From positions 40,687,127-40,751,126 of the forward strand of contig NC_080043.1 in assembly GCF_012489685.1 (NCBI RefSeq): a DNA stretch of 64,000 bases, given 5' to 3'. This DNA is from Lotus japonicus. Lineage: Eukaryota > Streptophyta > Magnoliopsida > Fabales > Fabaceae. Shown one piece after another: positions 11,135 to 20,812 of the stretch (position 1 is the stretch's first letter; each line of letters starts with the position of its first letter). Under the pieces are notes generated by a model. It did no database searches. It worked only from the letters and a program-made list of their open reading frames with translations, and was not told the DNA's origin. A program made the translations under genes and the position numbers.

Positions 11135-14100
11135 TGTAAGGCCCAAGTTTTCAGTTTATACCAAGTGAATAAATTCTTATTCACAAGTAGGTTTGATGTA
11201 TGGTGAAGGGAAACCTGAACAAAAGTTCATTAAATGAAATATATTTATGAAGGAGAAAGTTCAGGAAAAGTTCAAGGATTGCATCATGATCGATAAAAGT
11301 TATAGCACGATCGTTATACGCTTAAACCTAGGTCAGAAACCCTAGTATATAGCTAATTTTCACTTTTAGGCACTATGGAAGTTAATTCAAAAATCTTCAG
11401 AGAAATGTTAGAACTTCTCTTTTTCCATATATAACAATCGTTTCGAGGCGAAACTCTAGGATCTACGAACGTCCGATTCCAATCATCGGAAGTTTGCCGA
11501 AACTGAAACCCTGGTATTTCAAAACCCTAGAATCACCCGACTATGGGGACATTATCTATTCAGAGCTTCAAATGAATATTCTACACGCGTACACCCATTT
11601 CTCTTGATGATTTCAATCTTTCTTCAGAAGGAAGTTTTCTATTCCGACATCCGATGCAAAAAGCAACTTATCGGGTAAAATAGTTTTATACCGACTATGC
11701 ATTAGTTGCCAAAAATACAAGGAGACCTCTTTATAGTTTTGGAATTCTTTCGCCAAAACATATCTTAGAATTCACGGAGAATGACGCCGGAAAAATCAGA
11801 TTCGCGAAACTTTCATTTTCCCGCGTTTTGTCAACATCTATATATAGCCAAGAAAGGAAGAAAAAAAAAAAAAAAAACTACCCATTTCCCCACCCAAACC
11901 CGCGGCCACAAAGAAGAAGAAGGAGGAGAAGATTTTCTTCATCGCTTGCTTGATCGTCGATCAATCAGTTGCTACTTCAAGGCTTCGAGGTATAGTCGCT
12001 AATCCTTACCTCCGATCGCTTTTTCCATAGCTTTTCTGTAGACTTTTCTGAGCTGATAGTTTTGAGGTTTTTGCAAAACTATCCTGAATATTTCATTTCG
12101 GATTCCAAACCTCTTCTTTATGTGCCCAAGATCACTTCTACCGGGTTAGATTTTCCATTATGTCGCCGGAATTCCGCCGGAATCAATTTTAGCCTAAAAT
12201 ACCCATTTTTGGAGTTTTTGAAGTAAAGCTTCAACCTTTAGGCTGAAAACTATCGCCTTAGCTTAGTGCTAGTAGGATTAGTTGTCATAAACGTCGTTGG
12301 TGACGTCCCTGTCAAATTTGATTTTTGGGATTTCAGTTTTGAAAATCCTAAGTTAAAAATCATGACCAAAATACCCCTGCGACAGTTTTTGATCCGATAA
12401 TTTTTCCGAGTTCAGAATACCCTTAGTTACGGCTAATGATAGCATAGGAACCAAGTTTGATCGAAGAAAAATCGACCCTCCTATTTGTGAAAAGTGGCCG
12501 AGCCCTATAGGGGAGGAGGAGGAAAACTCCTTTTTCGAAAACTTGCCCTCTCGCGCTAGTTTATCGTACCTCGGAGTATGTACTACTTCGGGTAACCTTA
12601 GTGAGCCTCGATAGCTTAGTTTCCGATAGATTCTGATAGTATTCTGTGGTTTTATTGTAAAGGTGCTTTTGAGGATTTCCCTGAGGAACAACACTTTGAG
12701 TGTGAGGAAGCGTTTGACGATCACTCTGGAGAACCTTCAGGTGAGGGCTTCTCACTGAATCTCTAGTTAATGCCTAGGGTCGATGTTTTCGACATTGTTT
12801 ACTGTTTATGCACTGGATTGTGTGTGATTGGAAAATGTTTTCTGAGGCTTCGGCTGACAATGTAGATGATGCATCTACTGAATGTTTTTAATGAGTGAAT
12901 TACATGCTAAGTGCTAATTGGGTAATCTAGGATGTGTGGTGCATGCCTTATATGCTAAGTGCTATGTGGTTATTGCTTAATATGTTGATACATGACATGT
13001 TGATTGATTGTGCTGAGTAATTATGCTTTGGTAATGAAATCTGAGATTCTGTATAGTGAGGATTGCGGGCAGGTCATGCCGATTTTATTTTGAGAGTTTT
13101 AAGAAAGTTTGATAGGACGAATGAGATTCGGACCTTGTTATGATGTTTATGGATCGAGACATTCTCTGGAGTCAATTGGGGATTAGGAGATCCCGAGAAC
13201 TTATAGGATTTGCGATAAGACTAAAAAGGATAGTATTTTGTAAAGAAAACTCATAAGACATTAAACAACCTCTAAATCTTCAATTAATGATAATAAACTC
13301 GAAAGGAAGCTTCGGATGCAAATCTTAGTCTTTGGAAAACGAGAAGTGTCGTCGGATCCAATCGTTGAGGAAGCTGAGAAGTGTGAGTATGTTGATGCTC
13401 TTGTGCTGTTGGAGCAGCTATGCGTTGTTGGGCTATCCTGGGGATAAGTCCGGGAAACCGTTAGTTTCCGAGAGTGTAATACTCTGTGCTCGTTGAGCAG
13501 TTATGACCATCAGATTGAGATGAGTCGGATGATTTGGAGATCATCATGAGTTACCATGTTGTTGTGAAGGAGTGTCTTTTGTCGCAGAATCGACTTTACC
13601 TTAGGGTAAGCTTTTAGAGACATTAATCTAGCTAGAACACGTGGCGACGTGTCGAGTGAGGTCGGAGACGTTGTATGGCTAATCACTGCATTGCATGCAC
13701 TCATTAAGTGGTTTAAACACGGCGAGATACCGGACCACGGCGGATTCCAAAATTGGTTATAAGACCAGGATTTCCGCGTAAGAGCGCTGTTAGGTGACTC
13801 TTAGTAGCAGACCGAAATGGCAGACCTACGGGTTTACTGCTGATCTGACTACCGCTGTCGTTGGAGTAAGAGGCACGCGAGCCGAAATGGCTCCACCGTG
13901 GCTGGTGTTAGGGCTGATCCGTTGATGTCCATCCGTTCCGGAATGCATATTGGTTGACTGGGTTAACCTGCATTGCATATCATGCAACATGCATACTAAT
14001 TTAGTTGTCGAATGTGATTGCTATTTGTTAATCCTAATTGGAACATGTTAATTGTTATTATTGCTGTTAAGTTCATTATGGGATATGTAACCCTAGGATG

Positions 14101-14879
14101 TTATCCCTAGCTATAAGCCTAAGTGGCTATTCTATTATTTGTATCTATCCGTGGTATTATTTACGTAATTCTTTGGAGTTGACCCTCGCGTCTTCTGTGT
14201 GTGCTTTGGCGGACAAACGCCCTTTGTCAGATGTCTTTGGCGGACTAGATCATGATGGTTCACCCTTCGGGGGGAACTAGAGTTGAGATGCTGGAACAGG
14301 AGCGCATCGCGGTAGCGAGAGGATGACGGATGGTGTACATAGACTAGGTCGTTCTGGATTTCGAGTTCGGACGACGATCATGCTAGCATGTAGGTTTTAG
14401 TGCTGGTGTGAGCTCCTCAAGATGGGATTAGTGTAGGAGTAGAGTCTTAGCTCTGAACATCATTTGTTTCTTTTGGGACAGGGTAGTTTCCCACCTATAG
14501 CTTTTTGTGTGGTTTCCTTATGGGAATCACAGAGAGTTGGTTGGACTTAGGAGGTCTTATTTTCAGGCCATTGGGTCAGCTTATTCTCAGTTTTGAGGGA
14601 TAGTGTTGCGGACACTTACCTTTATATTCGGTTTGTACATATTGCCTACGGGCGCTACTCTTCTATTACCCGTCACTGGAGGTTTACTCGTGACGTGGCT
14701 AGCTACTTACAGCAGGGGGGCTGTTCTATATATTGTATATTAGTTCTGTTTATCGTTACTGTTGGGTTTTGTTTAATTCAGTTATGTCTTAGTTATTATC
14801 AAAAAAAAATATTCACGTTTTTCCGCATTAAGTTTACTTTTGGTTACTAAAGTGACGCCACCGAAATCGGGGTGTTACA
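11135..14879 (+). repeat. T1 5' LTR (3745 bp)
   Basis: Bounded by TGTAAGGCCC and CGGGGTGTTACA. A TATATATA box at 11839-11846 places the start about 0.7 kb into the LTR, so roughly 3 kb is R/U5 leader. It contains a donor-like site after TTCGAG (11989), the 78-bp mini-exon 12663-12740 and the G-box dyad at 13637-13652. The LTR-ORF relic at about 14220-14395 starts ATGTCTTTGGCGGAC, then hits a TAG where T3 and T5 have Trp, and lacks most of the middle. Confidence 0.85.
12663..12740 (+). other. T1 78-bp mini-exon candidate (5' LTR)
   Basis: Preceded by TTGTAAAG and followed by GTGAGG. It has no ATG; the acidic open frame reads AFEDFPEEQHFECEEAF. The 3' LTR copy is at 19275-19352. The T2 versions are at 34854-34931 and 43338-43415. 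Confidence 0.5.
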
Positions 14880-14882
14880 TTG

Positions 14883-14894
14883 TGGTATCAGAGC
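14883..14894 (+). other. T1 primer binding site (initiator Met-tRNA)
   Basis: TGGTATCAGAGC begins three bases after the LTR end. It is complementary to the 3' end of plant initiator Met-tRNA, the standard primer for these retroelements. Confidence 0.85.
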
Positions 14895-15091
14895 ACGGTC
14901 GAGTCTTTCGGGAGTTGTTGGGGAATAGGTCTTCTGTGCTAGGTTGTGTGACTCTGCAAAGAGTGAAAATTGATTGTCTGCAAGCGATTTTTCGCTTAAA
15001 AATTGACTGAAGTTATTGCTTAATCATATTATATAGTTATGGAAATGCTATCTTATGATGAGTACTAACTGTTTGTCTAACTTAACAGAAC

Positions 15092-16375
15092 ATGGTGAAC
15101 ACTAACCAGTTAGCGGAGATGATGGCCACTATGGCCCAAGCTGTGACGGCACAAGCGAACGATAATGCTATGAGGCGTGCTGCTGAGGAGGCACGTGATC
15201 AGCATCAGCGTCAGAGGGAAGTAACTCTGGACCAGAACAAAGGCCTCAATGACTTCAGGAGGCAAGATCCACCAAAGTTCTCGGGTGGTGCTGACCCAGA
15301 CAAAGCGGATCTCTGGATCCAGGAAATCGAGAAGATTTTCGGCGTTCTGCAAACTGTTGAGGGTGCCAAGGTGGGCATGGCGACTTATCTTCTGCTAGGA
15401 GATGCTGAGTACTGGTGGAAGGGCACCAGGGGAATCATGGAAGCCAACCATGAAGAGATTAACTGGAACTCGTTCCGGACCGCATTCTTGGAAAAGTATT
15501 TTCCAACAAGTGCTCGGGATGAGAGGGAGGCACAGTTTCTGACACTCCGTCAGGGAGGTATGTCTGTACCGGAATTTGCTTCGAAGTTGGAATCCTTGGC
15601 AAAGCATTTCCAATTCTTTCATGACCACGTGAACGAGCGCTACATGTGCAAGCGCTTCGTTAATGGACTGAGGCCGGATATTGAGGACTCAGTGAGGCCA
15701 CTGGGAATCATGCGATTCCAATCCTTGGTTGAGAAAGCCACGGAGGTGGAACTGATGAAGAACCGGAGGCTAAACCGGGCTGGAACTGGAGGGCCGATGA
15801 GGTCGGACTCTCAGAATTTTCAGAATAGAGGGAGGTTTCAAAACAGGAAGCCGTATCAGCGTCCTGCTGGTAGAGGGTTTGCTTCAGGATCTTACAGGCC
15901 CATGGTGGGTGCTGCTGGTGGTTCTGGAGATCAGACTCAGAACAGGGAACTGACTTGCTTCAAGTGTGGGAAGCCGAGGCATTATGCTCGTGCTTGTCCC
16001 GACACGAGACCCCAATGCTTCAATTGTAACAAAATGGGGCACACTGTCGATCAGTGCAGAGCACCCAAGACGGAGCCAACCATGAACACTGCTCGTGGAA
16101 AGCGTTCTGCGGCTAAAGCAAGAGTTTACACTATGGACGGTGAGAGAGCTGAGGGGTTTGTCAGAGGAGAGCGCAAGAACGATGGTAATCTTCTAACCAT
16201 TCTTTTTCATTCTAGTATAATATACTCCGTTACTCTCGTAGCGCATGCAACACAATTATCTTGTTTATATCGTTTAAGCTTTGACCTTATAGTTATTACG
16301 CCTATTAATACCTTATTTTACCGTAGCTCGTATTTTAGCTATAGAAGTTATACGAGGTTTAGAATGACACGCTAA
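15092..16375 (+). CDS. T1 Gag polyprotein, protease start degenerate
   Basis: A 427-residue frame. The N-terminal part contains the Ty3-type capsid (retrotrans_gag) signature around AEYWWKG, FLEKYFP and FVNGLRPDIEDSV. It is followed by a basic linker and two CCHC zinc knuckles near residues 288-320 (CFKCGKPRHYARAC and CFNCNKMGHTVDQC). Gag packages element RNA and builds the cytoplasmic particle. Downstream of DGNLLTILF the expected protease active site DSG is replaced by HSS and similarity fades, so the frame ends in a corrupted protease relic. The ATG follows an acceptor-like AACAG (AG at 15087-15088), as in T2 and T5. An intact gag without pol suggests it could supply Gag while needing pol in trans. 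Confidence 0.85.
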   Translation: MVNTNQLAEMMATMAQAVTAQANDNAMRRAAEEARDQHQRQREVTLDQNKGLNDFRRQDPPKFSGGADPDKADLWIQEIEKIFGVLQTVEGAKVGMATYLLLGDAEYWWKGTRGIMEANHEEINWNSFRTAFLEKYFPTSARDEREAQFLTLRQGGMSVPEFASKLESLAKHFQFFHDHVNERYMCKRFVNGLRPDIEDSVRPLGIMRFQSLVEKATEVELMKNRRLNRAGTGGPMRSDSQNFQNRGRFQNRKPYQRPAGRGFASGSYRPMVGAAGGSGDQTQNRELTCFKCGKPRHYARACPDTRPQCFNCNKMGHTVDQCRAPKTEPTMNTARGKRSAAKARVYTMDGERAEGFVRGERKNDGNLLTILFHSSIIYSVTLVAHATQLSCLYRLSFDLIVITPINTLFYRSSYFSYRSYTRFRMTR

Positions 16376-17746
16376 GCCTAGAAAGTAGTCTTCTACCGAT
16401 GCGTTTAAAAGGAAGCTAGAAGCTGAAGAATGAATCTCATAGAGATTCTTTATGGATAGTATACGTATGATGTTGAGGGCGTGTAGTTCCGTAGCGGAAT
16501 CGTTGAGGATGTGATATCAGGATAATTGTGACTATTGGATGATAGGAACTCATTGACTGTTTCAGTGGGCTTTTTCTAGATTTTCACCTTCGATGTATTA
16601 GGCCTGATCAACTTAATATTGAGGGGGTGATATTCGGAATCACAGCTGGATATGGACTTTGATAGAAGGATTGGTAAGATTAACTTGAGTTGATCGAAGA
16701 TTAGTTGAATTTGGGAGGAAAAAGTTCTCATTAAGTATTTGTTTCCTTGCGAAGGAGTTGTAGTTTTAAGAGATGAATATTCTTTTAGGAAATGTTGAAG
16801 AGTTACAGAGCATCAGAGATCCAAATTTGGAAAAGGTTTAGGTTTTAAGTCTATTAATTCTTGTCATAAGTGTGTAGGACTTGAAGTTTGTCATAATTTG
16901 ATTGGGAGATTAAAGAATGTTTATCGACGAGATGGTAATCAAGTTACAAGAAGGAAAGTGTTAGTATTAAGATGAATACTTGAAGTTATCATATTTGGAC
17001 AAGCTACTCAGAGTCCAATAGTGAATGGAACTTTGTTATGGATTTCGGTGATGCATGCTAGAGTTAGCAAGTGAATTTTGCTAAGTTGAAGGATGAGATG
17101 ATAAAATGACTAGTTAAGTCCATTGAGGTATAGTTATGATTTGATCTTCTAGGGGATGAGACCTTACTTGTGTGAAGCGTTAAGGATTGCAGTAAGTCTA
17201 AATTGGTTTGAGTGAGGAAGGTCTTGAGGACGAAGATGACAATAATGGATTGTGGGATATTAAGAAGATGATTAGCTTATGAGTTGTTGAGGAATTTATG
17301 ATTAAGGGAATGAGTCTGGTCATGCACGAGGTATTAAGACTCAAGTTGAGTTTTAATTTGAATAGAGACTAAGTAGAAGATTGAGTTCATGGTGCGGATG
17401 AGGATGATTACGAAGTTGGAAGTGACGTTAATGGACTAGTAGATTCCAATTGAATAGTTCGTCTAGGAGTTACCAAGCGATCGAGTTGAATTTTGGATCA
17501 TGGGTGAACATCTCGAGGACAAGTTGAGCATCCACTCCGGAACATGGAGATGTACCGAGTTTCTAATCAGAATTTTGGACGAACGAAAGCAAAGGAACAA
17601 GTGGTTATTGGAACAAATATATGGGAACAAAGACACGGACGGTGCTATAGGAGAGTTAGAGGAAAAGACCAAGGGACAATATTCAGAACTTTTTTTTACT
17701 GACCCTTAAGTTTCGAGGACGAAACTTTCTTTTTGGAGGGTAGTAA
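16376..17746 (+). other. T1 region replacing pol; only the 3' end is recognisable
   Basis: In T2 this interval is about 3.3 kb of pol. Here I see no RT, RNase H or integrase motif in any frame up to about 17460. The last part (17500-17709) weakly matches the T2 C-terminus: GNKDTDGA and QYSELF echo [13 protein letters not shown] and QYPELF. A TTTGGAGGGTAGTAA polypurine-like tract lies just before the 3' LTR. The origin of the middle kilobase is unclear. Confidence 0.55.
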
Positions 17747-20128
17747 TGTAAGGCCCAAGTTTTCAGTTTATACCAAGTGAATAAATTCTTATTCACAAGT
17801 AGGTTTGATGTATGGTGAAGGGAAACCTGAACAAAAGTTCATTAAATGAAATATATTTATGAAGGAGAAAGTTCAGGAAAAGTTCAAGGATTGCATCATG
17901 ATCGATAAAAGTTATAGCACGATCGTTATACGCTTAAACCTAGGTCAGAAACCCTAGTATATAGCTAATTTTCACTTTTAGGCACTATGGAAGTTAATTC
18001 CAAAAATCTTCAGAGAAATGTTAGAACTTCTCTTTTTCCATATATAACAATCGTTTCGAGGCGAAACTCTAGGATCTACGAACGTCTGATTCCAATCATC
18101 AGAAGTTTGCCGAAACTGAAACCCTGGTATTTCAAAACCCTAGAATCACCCGACTATGGGGACTTTATCTATTCAGAGCTTCAAATGAATATTCTACACG
18201 CGTACACCCATTTCTCTTGATGATTTCAATCTTTCTTCAGAAGGAAGTTTTCTATTCCGACATCCGATGCAAAAAGCAACTTATCGGGTAAAATAGTTTT
18301 ATACCGACTATGCATTAGTTGCCAAAAATACAAGGAGACCTCTTTATAGTTTTGGAATTCTTTTGCCAAAACATATCTTAGAATTCACGGAGAATGACGC
18401 CGGAAAAATCAGATTCGCGAAACTTTCATTTTCCCGCGTTTTGCCAACCTCTATATATAGCCAAGAAAGGAAGAAAAAATAAAAAAAAACTACCCATTTC
18501 CCCACCCAAACCCGCAGCCACAAAGAAGAAGAAGGAGGAGAAGATTTTCTTCATCGCTTGCTTGATCGTCGATCAATCAGTTGCTGCTTCAAGGCTTCGA
18601 GGTATAGTCGCTAATCCTTACCTCCGATCGCTTTTTCCATAGCTTTTCTGTAGACTTTTCTGAGCTGATAGTTTTGAGGTTTTTGCAAAACTATCCTGAA
18701 TATTTCATTTCTGATTCCAAACCTCTTCTTTATGTGCCCAAGATCACTTCTGCCGGGTTAGATTTTTCATTATGTCGCCGGAATTCCGCCGGAATCAATT
18801 TTAGCCTAAAATACCCATTTTTGGAGATTTTGAAGTAAAGCTTCAACCTTTAGGCTGAAAACTATCGCCTTAGCTTAGTGCTAGTAGGATTAGTTGTCAT
18901 AAACGTCGTTGGTGACGTCCCTGTCAAATTTGATTTTTGGGATTTCAGTTTTGAAAATCCTAAGTTAAAAATCATGACCAAAATACCCCTGCGACAGTTT
19001 TTGATCCGATATTTTTTCCGAGTTCAGAATACCCTTAGTTACGGCTAATGATAGCATAGGAACCAAGTTTGATCGAAGAAAATTCGACCCTCCTATTTGT
19101 GAAAAGTGGCCGAGCCCTATAGGGGCGGAGGAGGAAAATTCCTTTTTCGAAAACTTGCCCTCTCGCGCTAGTTTATCATACCTCGGAGTATGTACTACTT
19201 CGGGAAACCTTACTGAGCCTCGATAGCTTAGTTTCCGATAGATTCTGATAGTATTCTGTGGTTTTATTGTAAAGGTGCTTTTGAGGATTTCCCTGAGGAA
19301 CAACACTTTGAGTGTGAGGAAGCGTTTGACGATCACTCTGGAGAACCTTCAGGTGAGGGCTTCTCACTGAATCTCTAGTTAATGCTTAGGGTCGATGTTT
19401 TCGACATTGTTTACTGTTTATGCACTGGATTGTGTGTGATTGGAAAATGTTTTCTGAGGCTTCGGCTGACAATGTAGATGATGCATCTACTGAATGTTTT
19501 TGATGAGTGAATTACATGCTAAGTGCTAATTGGGTAATCTAGGATGTGTGGTGCATGCCTTATATGCTAAGTGCTATGTGGTTATTGCTTAATATGTTGA
19601 TACATGACATGTTGATTGATTGTGCTGAGTAATTATGCTTTGGTAATGAAATCTGAGATTCTGTATAGTGAGGATTGCGGGCAGGTCATGCCGATTTTAT
19701 TTTGAGAGTTTTAAGAAAGTTTGATAGGACGAATGAGATTCGGACCTTGTTATGATGTTTATGGATCGAGACATTCTCTGGAGTCAATTGGGGATTAGGA
19801 GATCCCGAGAACTTATAGGATTTGCGATAAGACTAAAAAGGATAATATTTTGTAAAGAAAACTCATAAGACATTAAACAACCTCTAAATCTTCAATTAAT
19901 GATAATAAACTCGAAAGGAAGCTTCGGATGCAAATCTTAGTCTTTGGAAAACAAGAAGTGTCGTCGGATCCAATCGTTGAGGAAGCAGAGAAGTGTGAGT
20001 ATGTTGATGCTCTTGTGCTGTTGGAGCAGCTATGCGTTGTTGGGCTATCCTGGGGATAAGTCCGGGAAACCGTTAGTTTCCGAGAGTGTAATACTCTGTG
20101 CTCGTTGAGCAGTTATCGGGGTGTTACA
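17747..20128 (+). repeat. T1 3' LTR, internally deleted (2382 bp)
   Basis: Nearly identical to the 5' LTR from TGTAAGGCCC up to CGTTGAGCAGTTAT, then jumps directly to CGGGGTGTTACA. This removes about 1.36 kb that includes the G-box dyad and LTR-ORF relic. The junction shows a 2-bp AT microhomology. The copy keeps the mini-exon (19275-19352). Because the 5' LTR is full length, the deletion happened after insertion. Confidence 0.85.
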
Positions 20129-20133
20129 GAAGG

Positions 20134-20706
20134 GAAGACCCGACTGGAGCGTCGGGGATGGTGGACGCCGGTGGTGTTGCCGGTCGAACTCGGAGCAGTG
20201 GAGCACAAAATCATTTCACTTCTCTCACGGTCAGAGCTAGAGGAAGTCAGATATAAGAAGGAGTGGAATGGCTCAAAGCCTCAAAGAATCTTCAATCTAT
20301 TCAAATTATTGAAAGTACAGTTTAGGTTTGCTATGATTTCAGAGTTGAATCTAAGAAAAAGCTAAAATTTTGTACAAGAATCTTCAATCTGTTCAAATTA
20401 TTGAAAATACAAGCTATGATTTCTGAGTTGAATCTAAGAAAAAGCTGAAATTTTGTACAAGATTCTCTGATTCTCCTCTGATTTTCTCTATTATTAGCTC
20501 TGAAAAGGGGTTTTTGGGGAAAAAAAGGTTGTCACGGTAAAAATTTCCGAGACGCCGTTACGTTGCGGCTGAGACGCCGTTACGTTGCGGCCGATATATG
20601 TGATTCGGCGTAGCAACGAAATATCGTTCCGTAACGGTAACGCTACTCGCCGTTACCGCAACATATCGGACGATATCTGAATATCGTTCCGTTATTTAGA
20701 ACCTTG
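20134..20706 (-). repeat. hAT-1 right end with subterminal repeats
   Basis: This is the remainder of hAT-1 after the T1 insertion, carrying the likely 5' leader/promoter of the transposase. A 22-bp direct tandem repeat occupies 20549-20570 and 20571-20592, differing at the last base. GTTGCGG occurs at 20562-20568 and 20584-20590, with its complement at 20656-20662. An imperfect repeat around AATCTTCAATCTRTTCAAAT occurs near 20287 and 20381. Confidence 0.6.
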
Positions 20707-20812
20707 ATCATATTTAATATGAAATAGACAATGAGGTTTTGAAATAATAACTTGGAGAGAGAAATTTATAAGAAATTAAATAAGGGTAATCTAGGAAAGT
20801 GAATAAATTATT

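Larger units (their letters stand above)
11135..20128 (+). mobile_element. T1: gag-only Ty3/chromovirus derivative, TSD GAAGG
   Basis: Starts TGTAAGGCCC and ends GGTGTTACA, with the 5-bp duplication GAAGG at 11130-11134 and 20129-20133. It consists of a 5' LTR (11135-14879), a Met-tRNA primer site, an intact gag, about 1.4 kb of sequence where pol should be, and a 3' LTR with a large deletion (17747-20128). The missing protease, reverse transcriptase, RNase H and integrase make it non-autonomous, of the kind called TR-GAG. Corresponding LTR parts are nearly identical, so insertion into hAT-1 was recent. Confidence 0.88.
6760..20706 (-). mobile_element. hAT-1 transposon, complete ends, TSD ATCATATT
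   Basis: The left terminus is TAAGGTTCTAAATA (6760-6773). The right terminus 20693-20706 reads CAAGGTTCTAAATA as its complement, so 13 of 14 bases match. Exactly 8 bp, ATCATATT, flank both ends (6752-6759 and 20707-20714), the hallmark TSD length of hAT elements. Removing the nested Ty3 element T1 with one TSD copy leaves about 4.95 kb. The transposase gene lies on the minus strand, so its promoter should sit near the right end. GTTGCGG words recur in both subterminal regions. Confidence 0.88.
6675..20812. mobile_element. Mariner/Stowaway-like MITE fragment split by hAT-1
   Basis: At 6677 the sequence CTCGCTCCGTTCCTTATTATAAG begins after a TA dinucleotide, matching the common plant mariner-type MITE end (CTCCCTCCGTTCC...ATAAG). 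The body runs to 6759 and resumes at 20707 after the inserted hAT, continuing to about 20812 with the AT-rich GAGAGAGAAATTTATAAGAA interior typical of that MITE. The right inverted terminus is not found, so the element is truncated. It was the target for hAT-1. Confidence 0.5.

Noticed and set aside
11781..12002. 73-codon frame at the T1 leader and its copy at 18394
   Set aside because: It starts upstream of the TATA box and is interrupted in T3, so it is probably not translated.
17987..18220. 77-codon frame near the LTR start in T1 and T3
   Set aside because: The frame is not kept in T5, and it lies in the U3 region upstream of the TATA box.
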